Shown here: positions 34,543 through 45,532 of the stretch, piece by piece | Position numbering within the stretch: position 1 is the first letter of the stretch | Layout: each line of letters begins with the position of its first letter | Source of the DNA: Candidatus Goldiibacteriota bacterium HGW-Goldbacteria-1 | Lineage (GTDB): Bacteria > Oederibacteriota > PGYV01 | NCBI GenBank assembly: GCA_002839855.1 | Contig: PGYV01000001.1 | Coordinates: 146,438-210,437, forward strand | Direction of reading: 5' to 3' | Length of the DNA stretch: 64,000 bases | Translations under genes and position numbers: made by a program | Notes under the pieces: generated by a model | What the model was told of the DNA's origin: nothing | Seen by the model: only the letters and a program-made list of their open reading frames with translations | Database searches by the model: none

Positions 34543-36681
34543 TTATTTTATTTTGGGAATGTAAAATTTAAATTCGCTGCCTTTTCCTTCTTCGCTTATC
34601 ACTTCAATATCCCCGTTATGCAGTTCCAGTATATATTTGACTATCGGAAGCCCTATCCCTGTTCCGCCTATCTTCTTTATTTTTTCATTTTCAACCCTGT
34701 AAAATTTCTCAAAGATCTTATCCAGGTCTCCCTTTGCCACCCCAAGCCCCTCGTCCCTTACGCTTACATACATTTTGTCTTCGGTTTCCGTCATTGTAAT
34801 GTAAATGTTCCCGCCGTCAGGCGAGTACTTTATGGCATTTGACAGAAGGTTGGACATAACCTGTATCATTTTGTTTCTATCAGCCTTTATTTTCTCACTT
34901 TTATCAGGCATTGTCAAAATAATTTTGTGTTTCACGCTTGCGCTGCGGAAAGTTTCGTGTACGCCGGACAAAAACGCTTTAAAATCAAATTCTTCTATGG
35001 ACAGGCTTAACCCTTTTCCTGATTCTATTCTGGACAGGTCTAAAAGGTCGCCGATAAGCGAACCCAGCCTCTGTGTTTCCTTGTTTATTATATCAGCGTA
35101 TTTTTTTACCTTTTCTTCGCTGACATTCCTTACCAGCATAAGTTCGCTGTAAGCCTGAATGGGGGTCAACGGAGTCCTTAATTCATGCGAAACCATATTT
35201 AAGAACTCTGACTTCATTTTATCAAGTTCCTTTATCTCTGTAATATCCCTTAACACCGCCACACCGCCGGCGTATTCGCCCCTGTCATCAAGTATAGGCG
35301 CGGAGACAGCTGCAAAAATGTGTTCCTTATTTCCCCTTTTTATTTTAACTTCATTTTTTGTGGTGGATTTAAGCGCGGCCACCACCTTGTAATTATCAAC
35401 AATTGACCTGTCCTTAATTACATCAGCCACGGGCTTCCCATATGAACTTGCCGCGGTAATTCCAAAAATATCCTCTGCCACCCTGTTTAACATAACTATT
35501 TTGCCGTCCCTGTCGGCAGCCACAACAGCGTCATCCATGGATTTTATCATTGATTCCACGCGCATTTTTTCAAAGCCAAGTTTATCCATAGCGTCTTTTA
35601 ATTCCTTGTTTAACATTTCCGCGCGTTCTTCAAGGTGTTCATACAGATTGGTATTTTCTATGGCAATGGCAGCCTGCGAGGCAAGGGCTTCCAGAAATTT
35701 TATTTCAGACTTGTTAAAAGTACCGCCCCCTATCCTGTTTAATACCTGAACCACGCCTATTATCTGATTGCGCACCTTTAAAGGCACGCAAATTACCGAC
35801 TTTGTTATAAACCTGGTTTTTTCATCCACCCTTTTTGCAAAACGCGGGTCCTGCGACGCGTCCGGAACAAGCAGTGATTCTCCCGTGTAAGCAACCCATC
35901 CCGCAATGCCTTCGCCCATTTTCAGCCTTATCTTTTTTACCTCTTCTTCCTTTGGCCCTGTTGCAATCTCAAAATACAGTTCATTGCTGCTGCTGTCTAT
36001 AAGAAAGACAGAAGAAGCCTCTGCCTGCATTACTTTTTCCGCTGACTGCATGATAATCCTTAAAAGCTGCGCCAGATTTCTTGTGGAATTTATAATCACG
36101 CTGGCTTCCATAAGGGCGGCCATCTTTGCTATTTCTTCTTCCTTTGCCTTGTTGGCGCTCTGGGTGATGTGTTCCTGTACAGACAGTTCCACGACTATAT
36201 TAAAAAGATCCACAATAAGGTCAGAAAGTTTGGATATTTTTTCTTCCGGTATCACTTCAATGGCTTCATATGTTTTCAGAAGTTCTTCATATTTTAAACC
36301 CGTGGTATCGCTTATCCCTTTAAGAATTTCCTGCGGCTTTTCGCTTTTGCCGGTTACACCGACAATAATATTAAATTTTTTTCCGTAAAAATATGTGGAA
36401 GAAAAAAGATAAGTAAGGCCGGCATATACCTTTACCTCTTTTTCGGCATCTTTTAATTCTTCGGGTTTTATTTCCAGCACCCGGCGCCCTTTTTCAGAAG
36501 AGTGTAAATACCGGAAGAATTCAGAAAAATTGGTTTCTTCGGTTATAATAGAGCCATCTTCGCTTATCACCCTTACCGCAATGCCAAGCACGCTGGAAAG
36601 TTTGTACTGAATACCTTCCCATACCCTAAGGTTAAAAACCTTGGCTGTATCAAGCTGTGCCGTTTTGCCGCTTTCTTCCAT
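34543..36681 (-). CDS. Soluble sensor histidine kinase with PocR-like, GAF and PAS domains
   Basis: A 712-residue cytoplasmic kinase without membrane helices. Order: a PocR-like sensory domain about 15-150 (IQYKLSSVLGIAVRVISEDG, YLFSSTYFYGKKFNIIVGV); a coiled stretch; a GAF domain about 190-345 (VMQAEASSVFLIDSSSNELY, VCVPLKVRNQIIGVVQVLNR); a PAS domain about 365-480; HisKA with H499 in FLNMVSHELRTPLTPIQAYS; and HATPase_c about 600-712 (N, G1 and G2 boxes; DEGLGVAKGDLDKIFEKFYR). It phosphorylates the response regulator encoded next. The lack of a transmembrane region points to an internal signal. The signal is unknown. Confidence 0.93.
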   Translation of the reverse strand: MEESGKTAQLDTAKVFNLRVWEGIQYKLSSVLGIAVRVISEDGSIITEETNFSEFFRYLHSSEKGRRVLEIKPEELKDAEKEVKVYAGLTYLFSSTYFYGKKFNIIVGVTGKSEKPQEILKGISDTTGLKYEELLKTYEAIEVIPEEKISKLSDLIVDLFNIVVELSVQEHITQSANKAKEEEIAKMAALMEASVIINSTRNLAQLLRIIMQSAEKVMQAEASSVFLIDSSSNELYFEIATGPKEEEVKKIRLKMGEGIAGWVAYTGESLLVPDASQDPRFAKRVDEKTRFITKSVICVPLKVRNQIIGVVQVLNRIGGGTFNKSEIKFLEALASQAAIAIENTNLYEHLEERAEMLNKELKDAMDKLGFEKMRVESMIKSMDDAVVAADRDGKIVMLNRVAEDIFGITAASSYGKPVADVIKDRSIVDNYKVVAALKSTTKNEVKIKRGNKEHIFAAVSAPILDDRGEYAGGVAVLRDITEIKELDKMKSEFLNMVSHELRTPLTPIQAYSELMLVRNVSEEKVKKYADIINKETQRLGSLIGDLLDLSRIESGKGLSLSIEEFDFKAFLSGVHETFRSASVKHKIILTMPDKSEKIKADRNKMIQVMSNLLSNAIKYSPDGGNIYITMTETEDKMYVSVRDEGLGVAKGDLDKIFEKFYRVENEKIKKIGGTGIGLPIVKYILELHNGDIEVISEEGKGSEFKFYIPKIK

Positions 36682-36865
36682 TCCCCGTTTTCCCTTTCGT
36701 ATTAATGCATTTTTTAAGGCTGCGGCCCGTTATTTACGGGCATATTCTCATTCTACACTTACGCCCGTCAAACTTCAACATATTAAAGGCTGCAAAGGAT
36801 AAACGCCCTTTTATACCGGAAAGCATACCGTTTGGGCCAAATATACCCTGCATATTATTGCCTTA

Positions 36866-37675
36866 TTATTCTGATAATCTCACTATCATTCCGGTTTTTT
36901 TCGCCTTCATCAGCGCGGTTTCTATCATAAAAAAAAGAAAAATAATGTATAAAAGCGACAGGCCGTACCCTTTAAGAAGGGGATGGGCAAAGTTAAGCGC
37001 AAAGCCGTAGCCTGTCCTGAAATATTCCAGAAAATAAGTCAGCGGAATAAGTTTGGCGATAAGTACGATACCGGAAGGCAGCATTGTCACCGGATAATAG
37101 ATGCCGCAGACAAGCATCATAAGCACGGAAATCATCCACGCCACCACATCTATTCTGGATCCAAAAATCATAAGGAAATATATGACAGTCATTCCCACTA
37201 TAAGGCCGCTTAACATCACCCCGCCAAAAGCAAAAATAAAAGTGGCGGGCGGCGGCAGATAAAACTTAAACCACCAGAAGGAAAGCAGGCTTAAAAAAAT
37301 AAAAGCAACAGTTCCCTTTACCATTGAGAAAAGCCACGGCCCTATTACATATTCAAAAGAAGACACGGGCGACATAAGCGTCTGTTTTAAGCTTTTGGAC
37401 CACACGTCATATAAAAAGCCGAATGCCACATCAAGCTGCACAACCTGAAGCACGCCTGCCATTATCGCCCCGGTTAAAAGAAACGCAAGCATCTGTTTAT
37501 CCACTTTAAGAAAAGACCCCATCATGCCTATGCTTACAATACCTATAACCGGCCAGAAAAGCACTTCCAGCACGGCGGATATGTTTCTGATGGAAAATAC
37601 ATAGTTACGGTATGCCAGCGCGAATATCCTTCCAAACATCGCGCGGATTCTGTTATTCTTCTGATGCAAGCTCAA
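36866..37675 (-). CDS. ABC-2 type transporter permease
   Basis: A 269-residue inner-membrane protein with six membrane helices (FALAYRNYVFSIRNISAVLE leading to the first; last near LYIIFLFFMIETALM), as in NodJ/DrrB-type exporters. It overlaps the ATPase gene by 23 bp, so the two form one transporter. Substrate unknown: such pairs export drugs, lipids or polysaccharides. The gene is last in its transcript, about 184 bp before the histidine kinase start. Confidence 0.9.
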   Translation of the reverse strand: MSLHQKNNRIRAMFGRIFALAYRNYVFSIRNISAVLEVLFWPVIGIVSIGMMGSFLKVDKQMLAFLLTGAIMAGVLQVVQLDVAFGFLYDVWSKSLKQTLMSPVSSFEYVIGPWLFSMVKGTVAFIFLSLLSFWWFKFYLPPPATFIFAFGGVMLSGLIVGMTVIYFLMIFGSRIDVVAWMISVLMMLVCGIYYPVTMLPSGIVLIAKLIPLTYFLEYFRTGYGFALNFAHPLLKGYGLSLLYIIFLFFMIETALMKAKKTGMIVRLSE

Positions 37676-38414
37676 TGAAAGCCTCCTCCATATCTCTGGC
37701 GTTTACCAGCGTCTGCAGCTCTTCTTTTGTTCCAAGCGCGCTTATTGCCCCGCCTTTTATAAAAGCTATTCTTCCGCACAGTTCTTCCGCTTCTTTCATA
37801 TAATGAGTGGTTAAAAGTATCGTGATACCCCGCTTTTTATTTATATCCTTTACCATGGCGCGTATCCTTGCGGAAATATCAGGATCCATACCGGTTGTCG
37901 GTTCATCAAGCAGAAGCAGTTCCGGGTCATTTATCAGCGATTTTGCCAGCGCCAGTTTCTGCTTATTACCCGTTGATAATTCATCAAAACGTTTGTCCCT
38001 GTATTTTTCCAGCGATACAAATTCCATCAGCTCATCAGTTTTATCAGCAAGCGCTTTGCCTTTCATACCATAAAGTTTACCGTAAAAAATAATGTTTTCC
38101 CTTACTGTCAGCGACCATGGAAAGTTGGCATTGCCGGAGCTCATATTCATTCTCATTTTAAGCCTTTCAGGAAAACCATGTTCAATGTTTTCATCAAGAA
38201 TAGAAAGGGTGCCGCAGTCGCGTGCCAGTATTCCCATAATTATATTAAGAAATGTGGTTTTACCGGCGCCGTTAGGCCCAAGAATTCCAAAAAGTTCGCC
38301 TTTATGCACTTCTAAATCAATACCTAACAGGGCTTTTGTTTCCCTTTTTTTAAAAATACCGGCCCTATATGTCTTGCATATACCCTGTGCCTTTACCGCT
38401 ATTTCATCCATCAA
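37653..38414 (-). CDS. ABC transporter ATP-binding protein
   Basis: A 253-residue nucleotide-binding subunit. Walker A GPNGAGKTT (46-54), ABC signature LSTGNKQK (146-153), Walker B LLLLDEP with D170 and E171, and an H-loop in LLTTHYMKEAEELC. The signature has LSTGN where LSGGQ is usual, a common variant in DrrA/NatA-type proteins. GGAGA precedes the ATG. It is the first gene of the pair with the permease at 36866. Confidence 0.95.
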   Translation of the reverse strand: MMDEIAVKAQGICKTYRAGIFKKRETKALLGIDLEVHKGELFGILGPNGAGKTTFLNIIMGILARDCGTLSILDENIEHGFPERLKMRMNMSSGNANFPWSLTVRENIIFYGKLYGMKGKALADKTDELMEFVSLEKYRDKRFDELSTGNKQKLALAKSLINDPELLLLDEPTTGMDPDISARIRAMVKDINKKRGITILLTTHYMKEAEELCGRIAFIKGGAISALGTKEELQTLVNARDMEEAFIELASEE

Positions 38415-38503
38415 ACCATCTCCATTAAATAATTAATTCCGGATATTACATTTTTAAATAAACTGCAGCCATAAAGATTAAATGACATATCGCCGGACTT
38501 TTT

Positions 38504-39415
38504 TTACTTCAGCGATACCATATGTTTTTCCACCATATGGTGGGGATAATAGGACAATTTAGCTTTTCTTAAACCTTCAACACCCACATCCTGCTCTCTG
38601 TTTATAAACACAAATTCGCCCGGCATTTCATTCACAAATACATTATTTATCACCTGATAAATGCCTTTATAGCTGGCATTGGCTTTTTCAATGTGCACCA
38701 GTACCGTATTTTCATTAAGCCTGCTGGCAACGGTAATCCCCTGTATGGCCCCGTCTATCCTTAACGCACCGCCAATACAGGAAAGGCTGTTAAAATTTTT
38801 AAGCACTTCCATTACACCGGTGCTTTCTTCATTTAAAGACAAATCATCCGGGCAGTTTCTTACTTTACACCAGTGCTCCTGAAAAACAATACACTCTTCT
38901 ATATTCGCGCTGCTTATCTTTTCAAAACTAAAAGAATTTGCCTCTTTGAATTTCTTTATCAGGTTCCTTTTGCCGTCATACTTTCTGCCTTCAAGCCGCG
39001 CAAGGTCTTCCCTTAAATACACGTAATCAAACTGATCCCTTAACGGCTCCCTGATAAATTCAGGTGAATCCACGCCAAACTTTTCAAATTCTTCCGGTAC
39101 AAGGGCGTATAAACCGCATTTAATCCCTTTGTCCCTGAAATAACCAAGCGCTTTTTTAATCGCCGATGGCACGCCTTCATTACCCAGGGGCAGGTGCATA
39201 AAGTGCATATCCGGCGCTTTTCCTGAAATTATCAGGCAGTTATCCAGCATTGAAAGGGTTAATGCCCTGCTGTCCTTCCACATGAAAATTTCCGTAAAAT
39301 TATGCTCTGACACCACGGGCTGCCTTTTTTCAAGGGCTTTTTCAACAATTTCCCTGTGTTCAAGCGCTAAAGGGACAGAATCAGGAAAAACCGGTATTGT
39401 ACTGTTTGAAATCAT
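38504..39415 (-). CDS. DUF2156 family protein (phosphatidylglycerol lysyltransferase-like acyltransferase domain)
   Basis: A 303-residue soluble protein built of two GNAT-like halves, as in the C-terminal domain of MprF/LPG synthases. It has [13 protein letters not shown] near residue 35, [25 protein letters not shown] middle ([27 protein letters not shown]), and [20 protein letters not shown] near the end. Stand-alone members lack the membrane flippase and have no settled substrate, possibly aminoacyl transfer to lipid or peptide. The lysyltransferase name is by family only. A weak AAGGAAAGG lies upstream of the ATG. Confidence 0.85.
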   Translation of the reverse strand: MISNSTIPVFPDSVPLALEHREIVEKALEKRQPVVSEHNFTEIFMWKDSRALTLSMLDNCLIISGKAPDMHFMHLPLGNEGVPSAIKKALGYFRDKGIKCGLYALVPEEFEKFGVDSPEFIREPLRDQFDYVYLREDLARLEGRKYDGKRNLIKKFKEANSFSFEKISSANIEECIVFQEHWCKVRNCPDDLSLNEESTGVMEVLKNFNSLSCIGGALRIDGAIQGITVASRLNENTVLVHIEKANASYKGIYQVINNVFVNEMPGEFVFINREQDVGVEGLRKAKLSYYPHHMVEKHMVSLK

Positions 39416-39462
39416 TTTTTATTTTCGCCTTTCCTTATTATATGCATTAAAGACAAACAATT

Positions 39463-39506
39463 ATATCAAATTTTGATATTGAATTCACGGAAACTTTTGA
39501 TATACT
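39463..39506 (+). promoter_or_regulatory. Promoter of the aroQ operon with an adjoining palindrome
   Basis: TTGAAT (39479-39484), 16 bp, TATACT (39501-39506). Directly upstream is the 17-bp dyad ATATCAAA-T-TTTGATAT (39463-39479), a likely regulator site that could also affect the divergent DUF2156 gene. Confidence 0.6.
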
Positions 39507-39565
39507 GTAAAAAATCCCGTATATGTGTTTTATTGATAAAACGGCGGGTAAAAAAGGGAGCATTA

Positions 39566-40000
39566 ATGAAAAAAATTCTTGTTATACACGGGCCAAACCT
39601 TAACCTGCTGGGACAGAGGGAGCCTGATGTTTACGGAAACGTAAAACTGTCTGACATAAATGACAAACTGACTCAGATGGCATCAACCGCAGGTATAGAA
39701 CTTAAAATAGTCCAAAGCAATCACGAAGGAGAGCTGGTTGATGCCATTCATCAGGCAATTAACTGGGCGCAGTGCATAATAATAAACCCTGCCGCCTACA
39801 CCCACACATCCGTTGCCATAAGGGATGCCTTATCCGCGGTGGCAATACCTACAATTGAAGTACACCTTTCAAACATCTACAAAAGAGAGGACTTCAGGCA
39901 AAAATCTTTTGTGGCACAGGTGGCAGAAGGCCAGATTTCCGGTTTCGGCGCTGAAAGCTATTACCTTGCCCTTGAAGCGGCCTCTAAACTGATACAATGA
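39566..40000 (+). CDS. aroQ: 3-dehydroquinate dehydratase, type II
   Basis: Third step of the shikimate pathway, 3-dehydroquinate to 3-dehydroshikimate. The ATG at 39566 has GGGAG six bases upstream and gives 144 residues, the normal size. Type II signatures are [17 protein letters not shown] with catalytic Y23, [32 protein letters not shown] and [14 protein letters not shown] with the active-site histidine. Its stop overlaps the next start (ATGA), so it heads a three-gene operon with two membrane proteins. It is unusual to find it with a polymer-synthesis pair; this may only be a housekeeping lead gene. Confidence 0.96.
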   Translation: MKKILVIHGPNLNLLGQREPDVYGNVKLSDINDKLTQMASTAGIELKIVQSNHEGELVDAIHQAINWAQCIIINPAAYTHTSVAIRDALSAVAIPTIEVHLSNIYKREDFRQKSFVAQVAEGQISGFGAESYYLALEAASKLIQ

Positions 40001-43000
40001 ACGAAAGGATAATTCGCTATACCGATACGGCAATTCTTTCATTAATAACGGCAGTGCTTGTTTTATCCGTTATATTTCCTTCGTACCTTTTTCCTGAAGC
40101 CGCAATTTTTTACAAAACAGGGCTGATATTGTGCTCCTTTATGTACATAATGGCTTCAAAATTTTTCAGGATATCCCAGGAAACGCTTGAAACGCCTGTA
40201 GACGGGCCGCTGTTTTTACTTTTTGCCTGGGTATGGATATCAGTTCCGCTGTCCGGCAACCACGCCATGTCATTGAACACAGCTGTTTCTTTCTGCGTTT
40301 TTCTTCTGTTTTATTATCTTATGTATGTTTATTCCCGCAGATACTTTAAATATATAGCTTTCTTTTTAATTGCCATAGCTGTAATCGCCTGTTTTAAAGG
40401 GCTGCACCAGTATTTTTTCAGTTTCACCGAGGACCTAAAAAACCTGTCTGCTGCAACCCCGGGATTTTCGGACATAAAAGCCAGGCTTGAAAGCAGAAGA
40501 ATTTTTTCATTTTTCATATATCCTAATACCTTTGCCGGATATTTAATACTTCTTATCCCCCCCGTCTTTGGTTTTATTCGGACAGAAAAAAAGTACCGTT
40601 TTGTATTGACCGGTGTTGTTGTGCTTATGCTTGGCTGCCTTGTGCTGACAAAATCGGCAGGCGCTTTTGCATCGCTTTTTGTTGCCGTGCTTTTATCTTT
40701 CCTTTTCAGGGACGTCCACCTTAAAAAATACAGGATGCTAATGGGTGCTTTTCTTGGGCTGTGCGCCGTCGCGCTTGCTTTTACCGTTTATATACGCGGG
40801 ATGGAAAGCCTTTCTTCAAGCCTTTCAGGAAAAATAGATAGTTTCTTTTACATGCTTACGCTCATCAAAAACAGCCTTATTACCGGCTACGGCCCCGGGC
40901 TGTTTGAAACCGTCTATAATAATTTAAGGCCGGAAAATGTTTCTTACCTTAAATTTGCGCATAACGCCCCGATGCAGGCAATGATAGAAATAGGCCTTAT
41001 AGGGCTTATTCTTTTTGCCTACTTAATTTTTCGGGGATACCGTTCAATAATTAAAAACTTTTATTTTCTGCGCACTCCAAAAACCAAGACTCATGTACTT
41101 GCGTTTCTTACAGGCATCACCGCTTCGCTTTTACATAACCTTTCAGACTTTGACATTTACAACCTTGAAATCACTTTACTTTTTACCGCGTTAAGCGCCG
41201 CTTTGATGAGCCAGATTAAGATCGGCCACCTTGAACTGCGTAAATTCAAACTGTCTTACCTGCTTGGCATTAATCCGGGGCTGCGGCGCGACATTATATT
41301 TGCTTTCATTATCACCATACTTATTCTAAGCGCCGTGACCGGCCTTAAACATCCTTATGCTTATTCCGCCGCCGGAATCCTTGTGGCGGGAGGTTTTGGT
41401 TTATGGGCAATAAGTAAAGAGGATTTTAAAATTACAGGCCTGGAAATTCCGGCGGGTGTACTTATAATACTCTCTATTTTTTCAATACTTTATACTCCGG
41501 ACATAAATTCAGGCATAAATTCCCTTAAGATAATACTCTCCGCAGTCACTATTTTTTATCTCTGCTCGCAATTTTTGCGCAGGTCAGATTACAGGATAGT
41601 AATTGCCAATATTCTGGTCTGGGCGGGGCTTGCCCTGTCAGCGGCAGCGTGGGGGCAGGTAATATACTCGGTTATATCAGGCAGGCATACAACAATGAAC
41701 GGTTTTTTCCCCAACCAGAACCTTCTGGCAGGATACCTTGTAATATCTTTTTCACTGCTGTTAAGCAGGGTGCTGCTGGAGAAAAAAATAGACTACCTGC
41801 CGTTTAAAATAGCAGGGCTTGCCTATATTGCAATTACCATATCAGCGCTGCGTTCAAGGGGGGGCATGCTCTCTTTGCTTTTTGTCTTTTTTATTTCATG
41901 CCTCTATTATTACTTCAGCCGGGAAAACGTCAAAGACACACCGGCAAGGGTTGCTTTTAAATCAAAATTTATAAGCATTGCGGCGGTGATTTTAATTGCA
42001 GCGTCTTTTACCGGCATTTCACCTTCCGGAAGCAAGATAATTTCTGTTAAGGAAGACCCTTTTTATTTCAACAGGCTGTCCATTTTTAAATCCTCGCTTA
42101 AAATGGCAGCGGATAAACCGCTTCTGGGCCATGGCATAGGCAGTTTTGCCGCCATTTTCCCCGCGTACAATTTCCCGATAGACGCGCCTGCGCGCTATCA
42201 GATGCAGGCAGATTATGCCCACAACGAATATCTTCAGGCCGCCGCAGAACTTGGACTTTTGGGCCTGGCAGCCCTGTTAACGCTTTTATTTTTCATCTTC
42301 AAAAACATCCCAAAAAACCGCGAACACAAAAAAAACTGGGCGGCTGAAACAGGCGCCTATTTTGCCCTTACAGGCATAGCGCTTCATTCAATGGTGGATT
42401 TCAACCTTCACCTGCCCGGTATCTTTTTTACCGCGGCTGCACTGGCCTCCATTGCGGTGCCGGAAAAAGGCTCCATAAGCACCCTGTCAAAAGAAGCGCT
42501 TGTTTTTACCAAAGTTCATTATTTTCCGGCGCTTATTCTTACAGCTATAATATTCAGCATGGCTATACGGCCTGCCGTAGCCTATTACGCAAAAGATAAA
42601 TGGCAAAAAACGGCGGGTATTTCGCTTCTTAATATGGCACTGCTTACAGAACCTTTCAACGCCAATATACTTTATGAAAAAGGGCTGTATGCAGAAAAAA
42701 CCGGAAATTTTAACGAAGCCCTTGCATGTTTTGAAAAAGTCTCAATTTATTCAAAGTATCACACCCTGTCTCTGCTGCATGCCGCCCGCGTGGGCAGCCT
42801 GCTTAACAAACCGCTTCTTACCGCTGAATATTACGAACTTGCCATAACAGCAAATCCTTACAGGGTTTTTACCCTACTGGAATACTCCAATTATCTGATA
42901 AGTAAAAATAATGATTTTGCCCGCGCTGAAGCATTATTGAGCAAGGCAGTGGAATATGAGCCAAATTACGCGTCTGCAAGGCACAACCTGGCGCTTATTT

Positions 43001-43269
43001 ACAGGTCAAAAGGCGATGCCGAAAGCGCCCTGAAAGAACTAAATCAGGTTGAATTTATTCTGACCAGCGTTATCCCCAGAACCGACTACGAGACAGAGCT
43101 TCTTAATTTCCCTGACATACACATACTTTATTTTAACAAAGCCTTAATATTAAACCAGCTTGGCAAGAAAGACGAAGCGTGCGAGTATCTTAAAGACGCG
43201 GCGCACCTGAAAAAAACACCGGAATTTTTAAAAAAATTCCCCGAAATATGCGGTGAACGGGCAAAATGA
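39997..43269 (+). CDS. Tandem O-antigen ligase-like membrane protein with TPR tail
   Basis: A 1090-residue inner-membrane protein. The first half (about 1-410) is a complete O-antigen ligase/polymerase-like unit with about 10-12 membrane helices, [17 protein letters not shown] and [14 protein letters not shown], and the motif [17 protein letters not shown] around H322. The second half (about 430-860) repeats the plan: [32 protein letters not shown], and [17 protein letters not shown] around H742. The conserved H-N-x-x-x-Q-x-x-x-E-x-G motif thus occurs twice. From about 878 to the end are tetratricopeptide repeats ([40 protein letters not shown]). WaaL/Wzy/PglL enzymes use lipid-linked glycans; the acceptor here is unknown. 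4-bp overlaps on both sides. Confidence 0.87.
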   Translation: MNERIIRYTDTAILSLITAVLVLSVIFPSYLFPEAAIFYKTGLILCSFMYIMASKFFRISQETLETPVDGPLFLLFAWVWISVPLSGNHAMSLNTAVSFCVFLLFYYLMYVYSRRYFKYIAFFLIAIAVIACFKGLHQYFFSFTEDLKNLSAATPGFSDIKARLESRRIFSFFIYPNTFAGYLILLIPPVFGFIRTEKKYRFVLTGVVVLMLGCLVLTKSAGAFASLFVAVLLSFLFRDVHLKKYRMLMGAFLGLCAVALAFTVYIRGMESLSSSLSGKIDSFFYMLTLIKNSLITGYGPGLFETVYNNLRPENVSYLKFAHNAPMQAMIEIGLIGLILFAYLIFRGYRSIIKNFYFLRTPKTKTHVLAFLTGITASLLHNLSDFDIYNLEITLLFTALSAALMSQIKIGHLELRKFKLSYLLGINPGLRRDIIFAFIITILILSAVTGLKHPYAYSAAGILVAGGFGLWAISKEDFKITGLEIPAGVLIILSIFSILYTPDINSGINSLKIILSAVTIFYLCSQFLRRSDYRIVIANILVWAGLALSAAAWGQVIYSVISGRHTTMNGFFPNQNLLAGYLVISFSLLLSRVLLEKKIDYLPFKIAGLAYIAITISALRSRGGMLSLLFVFFISCLYYYFSRENVKDTPARVAFKSKFISIAAVILIAASFTGISPSGSKIISVKEDPFYFNRLSIFKSSLKMAADKPLLGHGIGSFAAIFPAYNFPIDAPARYQMQADYAHNEYLQAAAELGLLGLAALLTLLFFIFKNIPKNREHKKNWAAETGAYFALTGIALHSMVDFNLHLPGIFFTAAALASIAVPEKGSISTLSKEALVFTKVHYFPALILTAIIFSMAIRPAVAYYAKDKWQKTAGISLLNMALLTEPFNANILYEKGLYAEKTGNFNEALACFEKVSIYSKYHTLSLLHAARVGSLLNKPLLTAEYYELAITANPYRVFTLLEYSNYLISKNNDFARAEALLSKAVEYEPNYASARHNLALIYRSKGDAESALKELNQVEFILTSVIPRTDYETELLNFPDIHILYFNKALILNQLGKKDEACEYLKDAAHLKKTPEFLKKFPEICGERAK

Positions 43270-45479
43270 AAAAAAATTTCACATACCCGGACACATTATT
43301 GCCTTTTATAATGATAGCAGGCGCGGTAACTTTATATTTTTCCGGTATCCTGTTTACTGACAGGACATTTTTTATCGGCGACCTTTATACCCAGTTTTAT
43401 CCGTGGAAAGATTTTGCAAGAAATTCACTGCAGTCCGGCACAGTGCCATTCTGGAACCCCTATGTTTTTTCAGGCGTACCTTTTATCGCGGACGTACAAA
43501 AAGGGATAATGTATCCGCCGGGAATCGTATTTCTGCTTTTTGATTTTCCTATTGCCTTAAAGATTTATCTTGTGGTGCACTTTATCATTGCCGGTTTTTC
43601 CGCATACGTTTTGGCAAGGGCTTTAGGGTGCGATCCCGCGCCGGCTTTTGCGGCGGCTTTGATATTTATATTTAATTCTTTTTTTGCCTCTAAAATCAAC
43701 AACCTTGCAGCTCTTGGTTCAGCCTCTTTTCTACCAGCCATACTTTACACTTTTAAGGTGTTCATTGACAGAAAAAAAGCCACTTTCTTTATACTGGGCT
43801 CCGCGCTTCTGGCGCTATCTTTTCTTGCGGGGCATTACAGGACTTACATTAACAACCTGCTTTTCTGCCTGCTTTTCGGCATTTACTACATTTCTTTTTA
43901 TGGAAAAGGATTCAGAATAACAAGGCTGCTTAAGCTTTTTATTTTTCTGGCTTCCGCGCTGGTTATGTCTCTTATTATCACGATGCCGCAGTCAGGGCTT
44001 TTCTTTGAACTTCTTTTCAATTCCGCCGCGTCAGTAATCCCGGACTACGAAACCCTTGCCGTTAATTCAATGAAATTCATAAACCTGTTCACCATGTCGG
44101 CGCCGCCGCATGCAGGTTACGCTTCTTTATCAGGATGGAGCGGTTATTCAAGGGGTATAAACTTATTTTTATCCGCCACTTTTTTCTTTCTGCTTGTTAT
44201 TTCCGCGTTTAGAAAGAAAAACCACCTGTTCTATTTTTCATTTATTGTCTTTATTTTAGCGCTGCTTTTAGCCCTGGGCAAAAATACCCCGCTTCACTCT
44301 TTCATACTAAAATTTGCCCCGTTCTTTACGGAAGCCCGGTTTCCGGGCACAGCCCTTTCGCTTCTTATGCTTCCGGCCGGGTTAATCGCGGCAAACTCGC
44401 TTTCAGTTTTATCCGAACCTGACACCGGTAAAAAATCAGAAAAAGTATTCCTTAAATACCTGCTTTACTTCCTTTTACTTATCCCCGCACTTCTTGCCCT
44501 TTTTAACAGGCAGGCCTCCGCAGCTTTTGGTTTGGACAATATAAGTATGATTGAACTTACAAAAGCTTCTCTCTTTGTGCTTGCAATGTATTCTCTTAAT
44601 TTTACGCTTTATACCCTTTTCAATAAAAAACTCATCAGGCCGGCTATTTATCACGCCCTGCTGATAGCTTTAATCTTTTGTGAACTTTATACCTTTATGT
44701 CCCGAACAAACCCCGTAACAGCACAGTCCGGCATTTTCGGCCCGCAGTTCACGCCAAAAACCGCGGAATTAATCCGCACTTCTTCCTATAAATACGGGCA
44801 TATACAGCTGCCTGAAGCAGGCTCTGTTTACCGGCTTAATTATGTAACACGCTCCGAAAAAAACTTTAAACTTTCACTGCCTTCTTCTTCGGGAATGACA
44901 TACGGCCTCTTTGACGCTTTTGGACAGAACGACTTAAAACTTTTAAATTATACGCGGTTTGTAAACCGCTTAAACCGCGATGATGGATACAACAGCGACA
45001 TAATAAACCTCTTAAATCTCAAATACATAATATCGCCTGTTGAACTTGACAGTAAGAAATATGAAAAAATATTCAACAAAAATTCAATAAAGGTTTTTAA
45101 AAACGAAAAAGCTTACCCGCTGTTCTTCGTTTCACAGGATACTAAAATTCCAAAAATGCTTATTTCCCAAATCTCATGGTCCAGAAAAAACGAACATCAG
45201 TTTGGAAATTTAAAGGTTAACGTTACAAACGGGCAGGAAGGCTGGCTTATTTTCTGCAACAGCCAATACCCCGGCTGGACTGCATATGTGGATAACATGT
45301 CGGCAAAAATAGAACCGGCTTTTGGCCTTTATATGGGGCTAAAACTTCAGCCGGGAGTACATGAAATTCTTTTAAACTATACCCCTGAAAATTATACTTA
45401 TTACAAAATACTGTTTTCCCTGATTTTTATTTTCTGCCTTGTGCTTGGCGTGGTAAAACTTATATCATTAAAAAGGTAG
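43266..45479 (+). CDS. YfhO-type polytopic membrane protein
   Basis: A 737-residue inner-membrane protein with about 12-13 helices and a C-terminal extracytoplasmic domain (about 500-710), as in the YfhO family. Typical features are the N-terminal loop GDLYTQFYPWKDFARNSLQSGTVPFWNPYVFSG (acidic residue after the first helix, as in GT-C enzymes), and the late beta-domain with YPGWTAYVDN and PGVHEILLNYTPENY before the last helix. YfhO proteins are linked to glycosylation of lipoteichoic acid or envelope glycans. Its start overlaps the O-ligase-like gene by 4 bp, suggesting a joint role in surface glycan assembly. Confidence 0.87.
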   Translation: MKKNFTYPDTLLPFIMIAGAVTLYFSGILFTDRTFFIGDLYTQFYPWKDFARNSLQSGTVPFWNPYVFSGVPFIADVQKGIMYPPGIVFLLFDFPIALKIYLVVHFIIAGFSAYVLARALGCDPAPAFAAALIFIFNSFFASKINNLAALGSASFLPAILYTFKVFIDRKKATFFILGSALLALSFLAGHYRTYINNLLFCLLFGIYYISFYGKGFRITRLLKLFIFLASALVMSLIITMPQSGLFFELLFNSAASVIPDYETLAVNSMKFINLFTMSAPPHAGYASLSGWSGYSRGINLFLSATFFFLLVISAFRKKNHLFYFSFIVFILALLLALGKNTPLHSFILKFAPFFTEARFPGTALSLLMLPAGLIAANSLSVLSEPDTGKKSEKVFLKYLLYFLLLIPALLALFNRQASAAFGLDNISMIELTKASLFVLAMYSLNFTLYTLFNKKLIRPAIYHALLIALIFCELYTFMSRTNPVTAQSGIFGPQFTPKTAELIRTSSYKYGHIQLPEAGSVYRLNYVTRSEKNFKLSLPSSSGMTYGLFDAFGQNDLKLLNYTRFVNRLNRDDGYNSDIINLLNLKYIISPVELDSKKYEKIFNKNSIKVFKNEKAYPLFFVSQDTKIPKMLISQISWSRKNEHQFGNLKVNVTNGQEGWLIFCNSQYPGWTAYVDNMSAKIEPAFGLYMGLKLQPGVHEILLNYTPENYTYYKILFSLIFIFCLVLGVVKLISLKR

Positions 45480-45532
45480 CCCAAAGAGTATAGCCCATAA
45501 CGTATAAGCCATAGCCCATAAATAAACCTTAA
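45480..45532. repeat. AGCCATAGCCCATAAATAAACC repeat
   Basis: A run of near-repeats (TATAGCCCATAACG, TATAAGCCATAGCCCATAAA) that ends exactly where istB homology begins. The same words recur at 47281-47568, 51603-51720 and 54552-54625, in both orientations. Confidence 0.6.
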
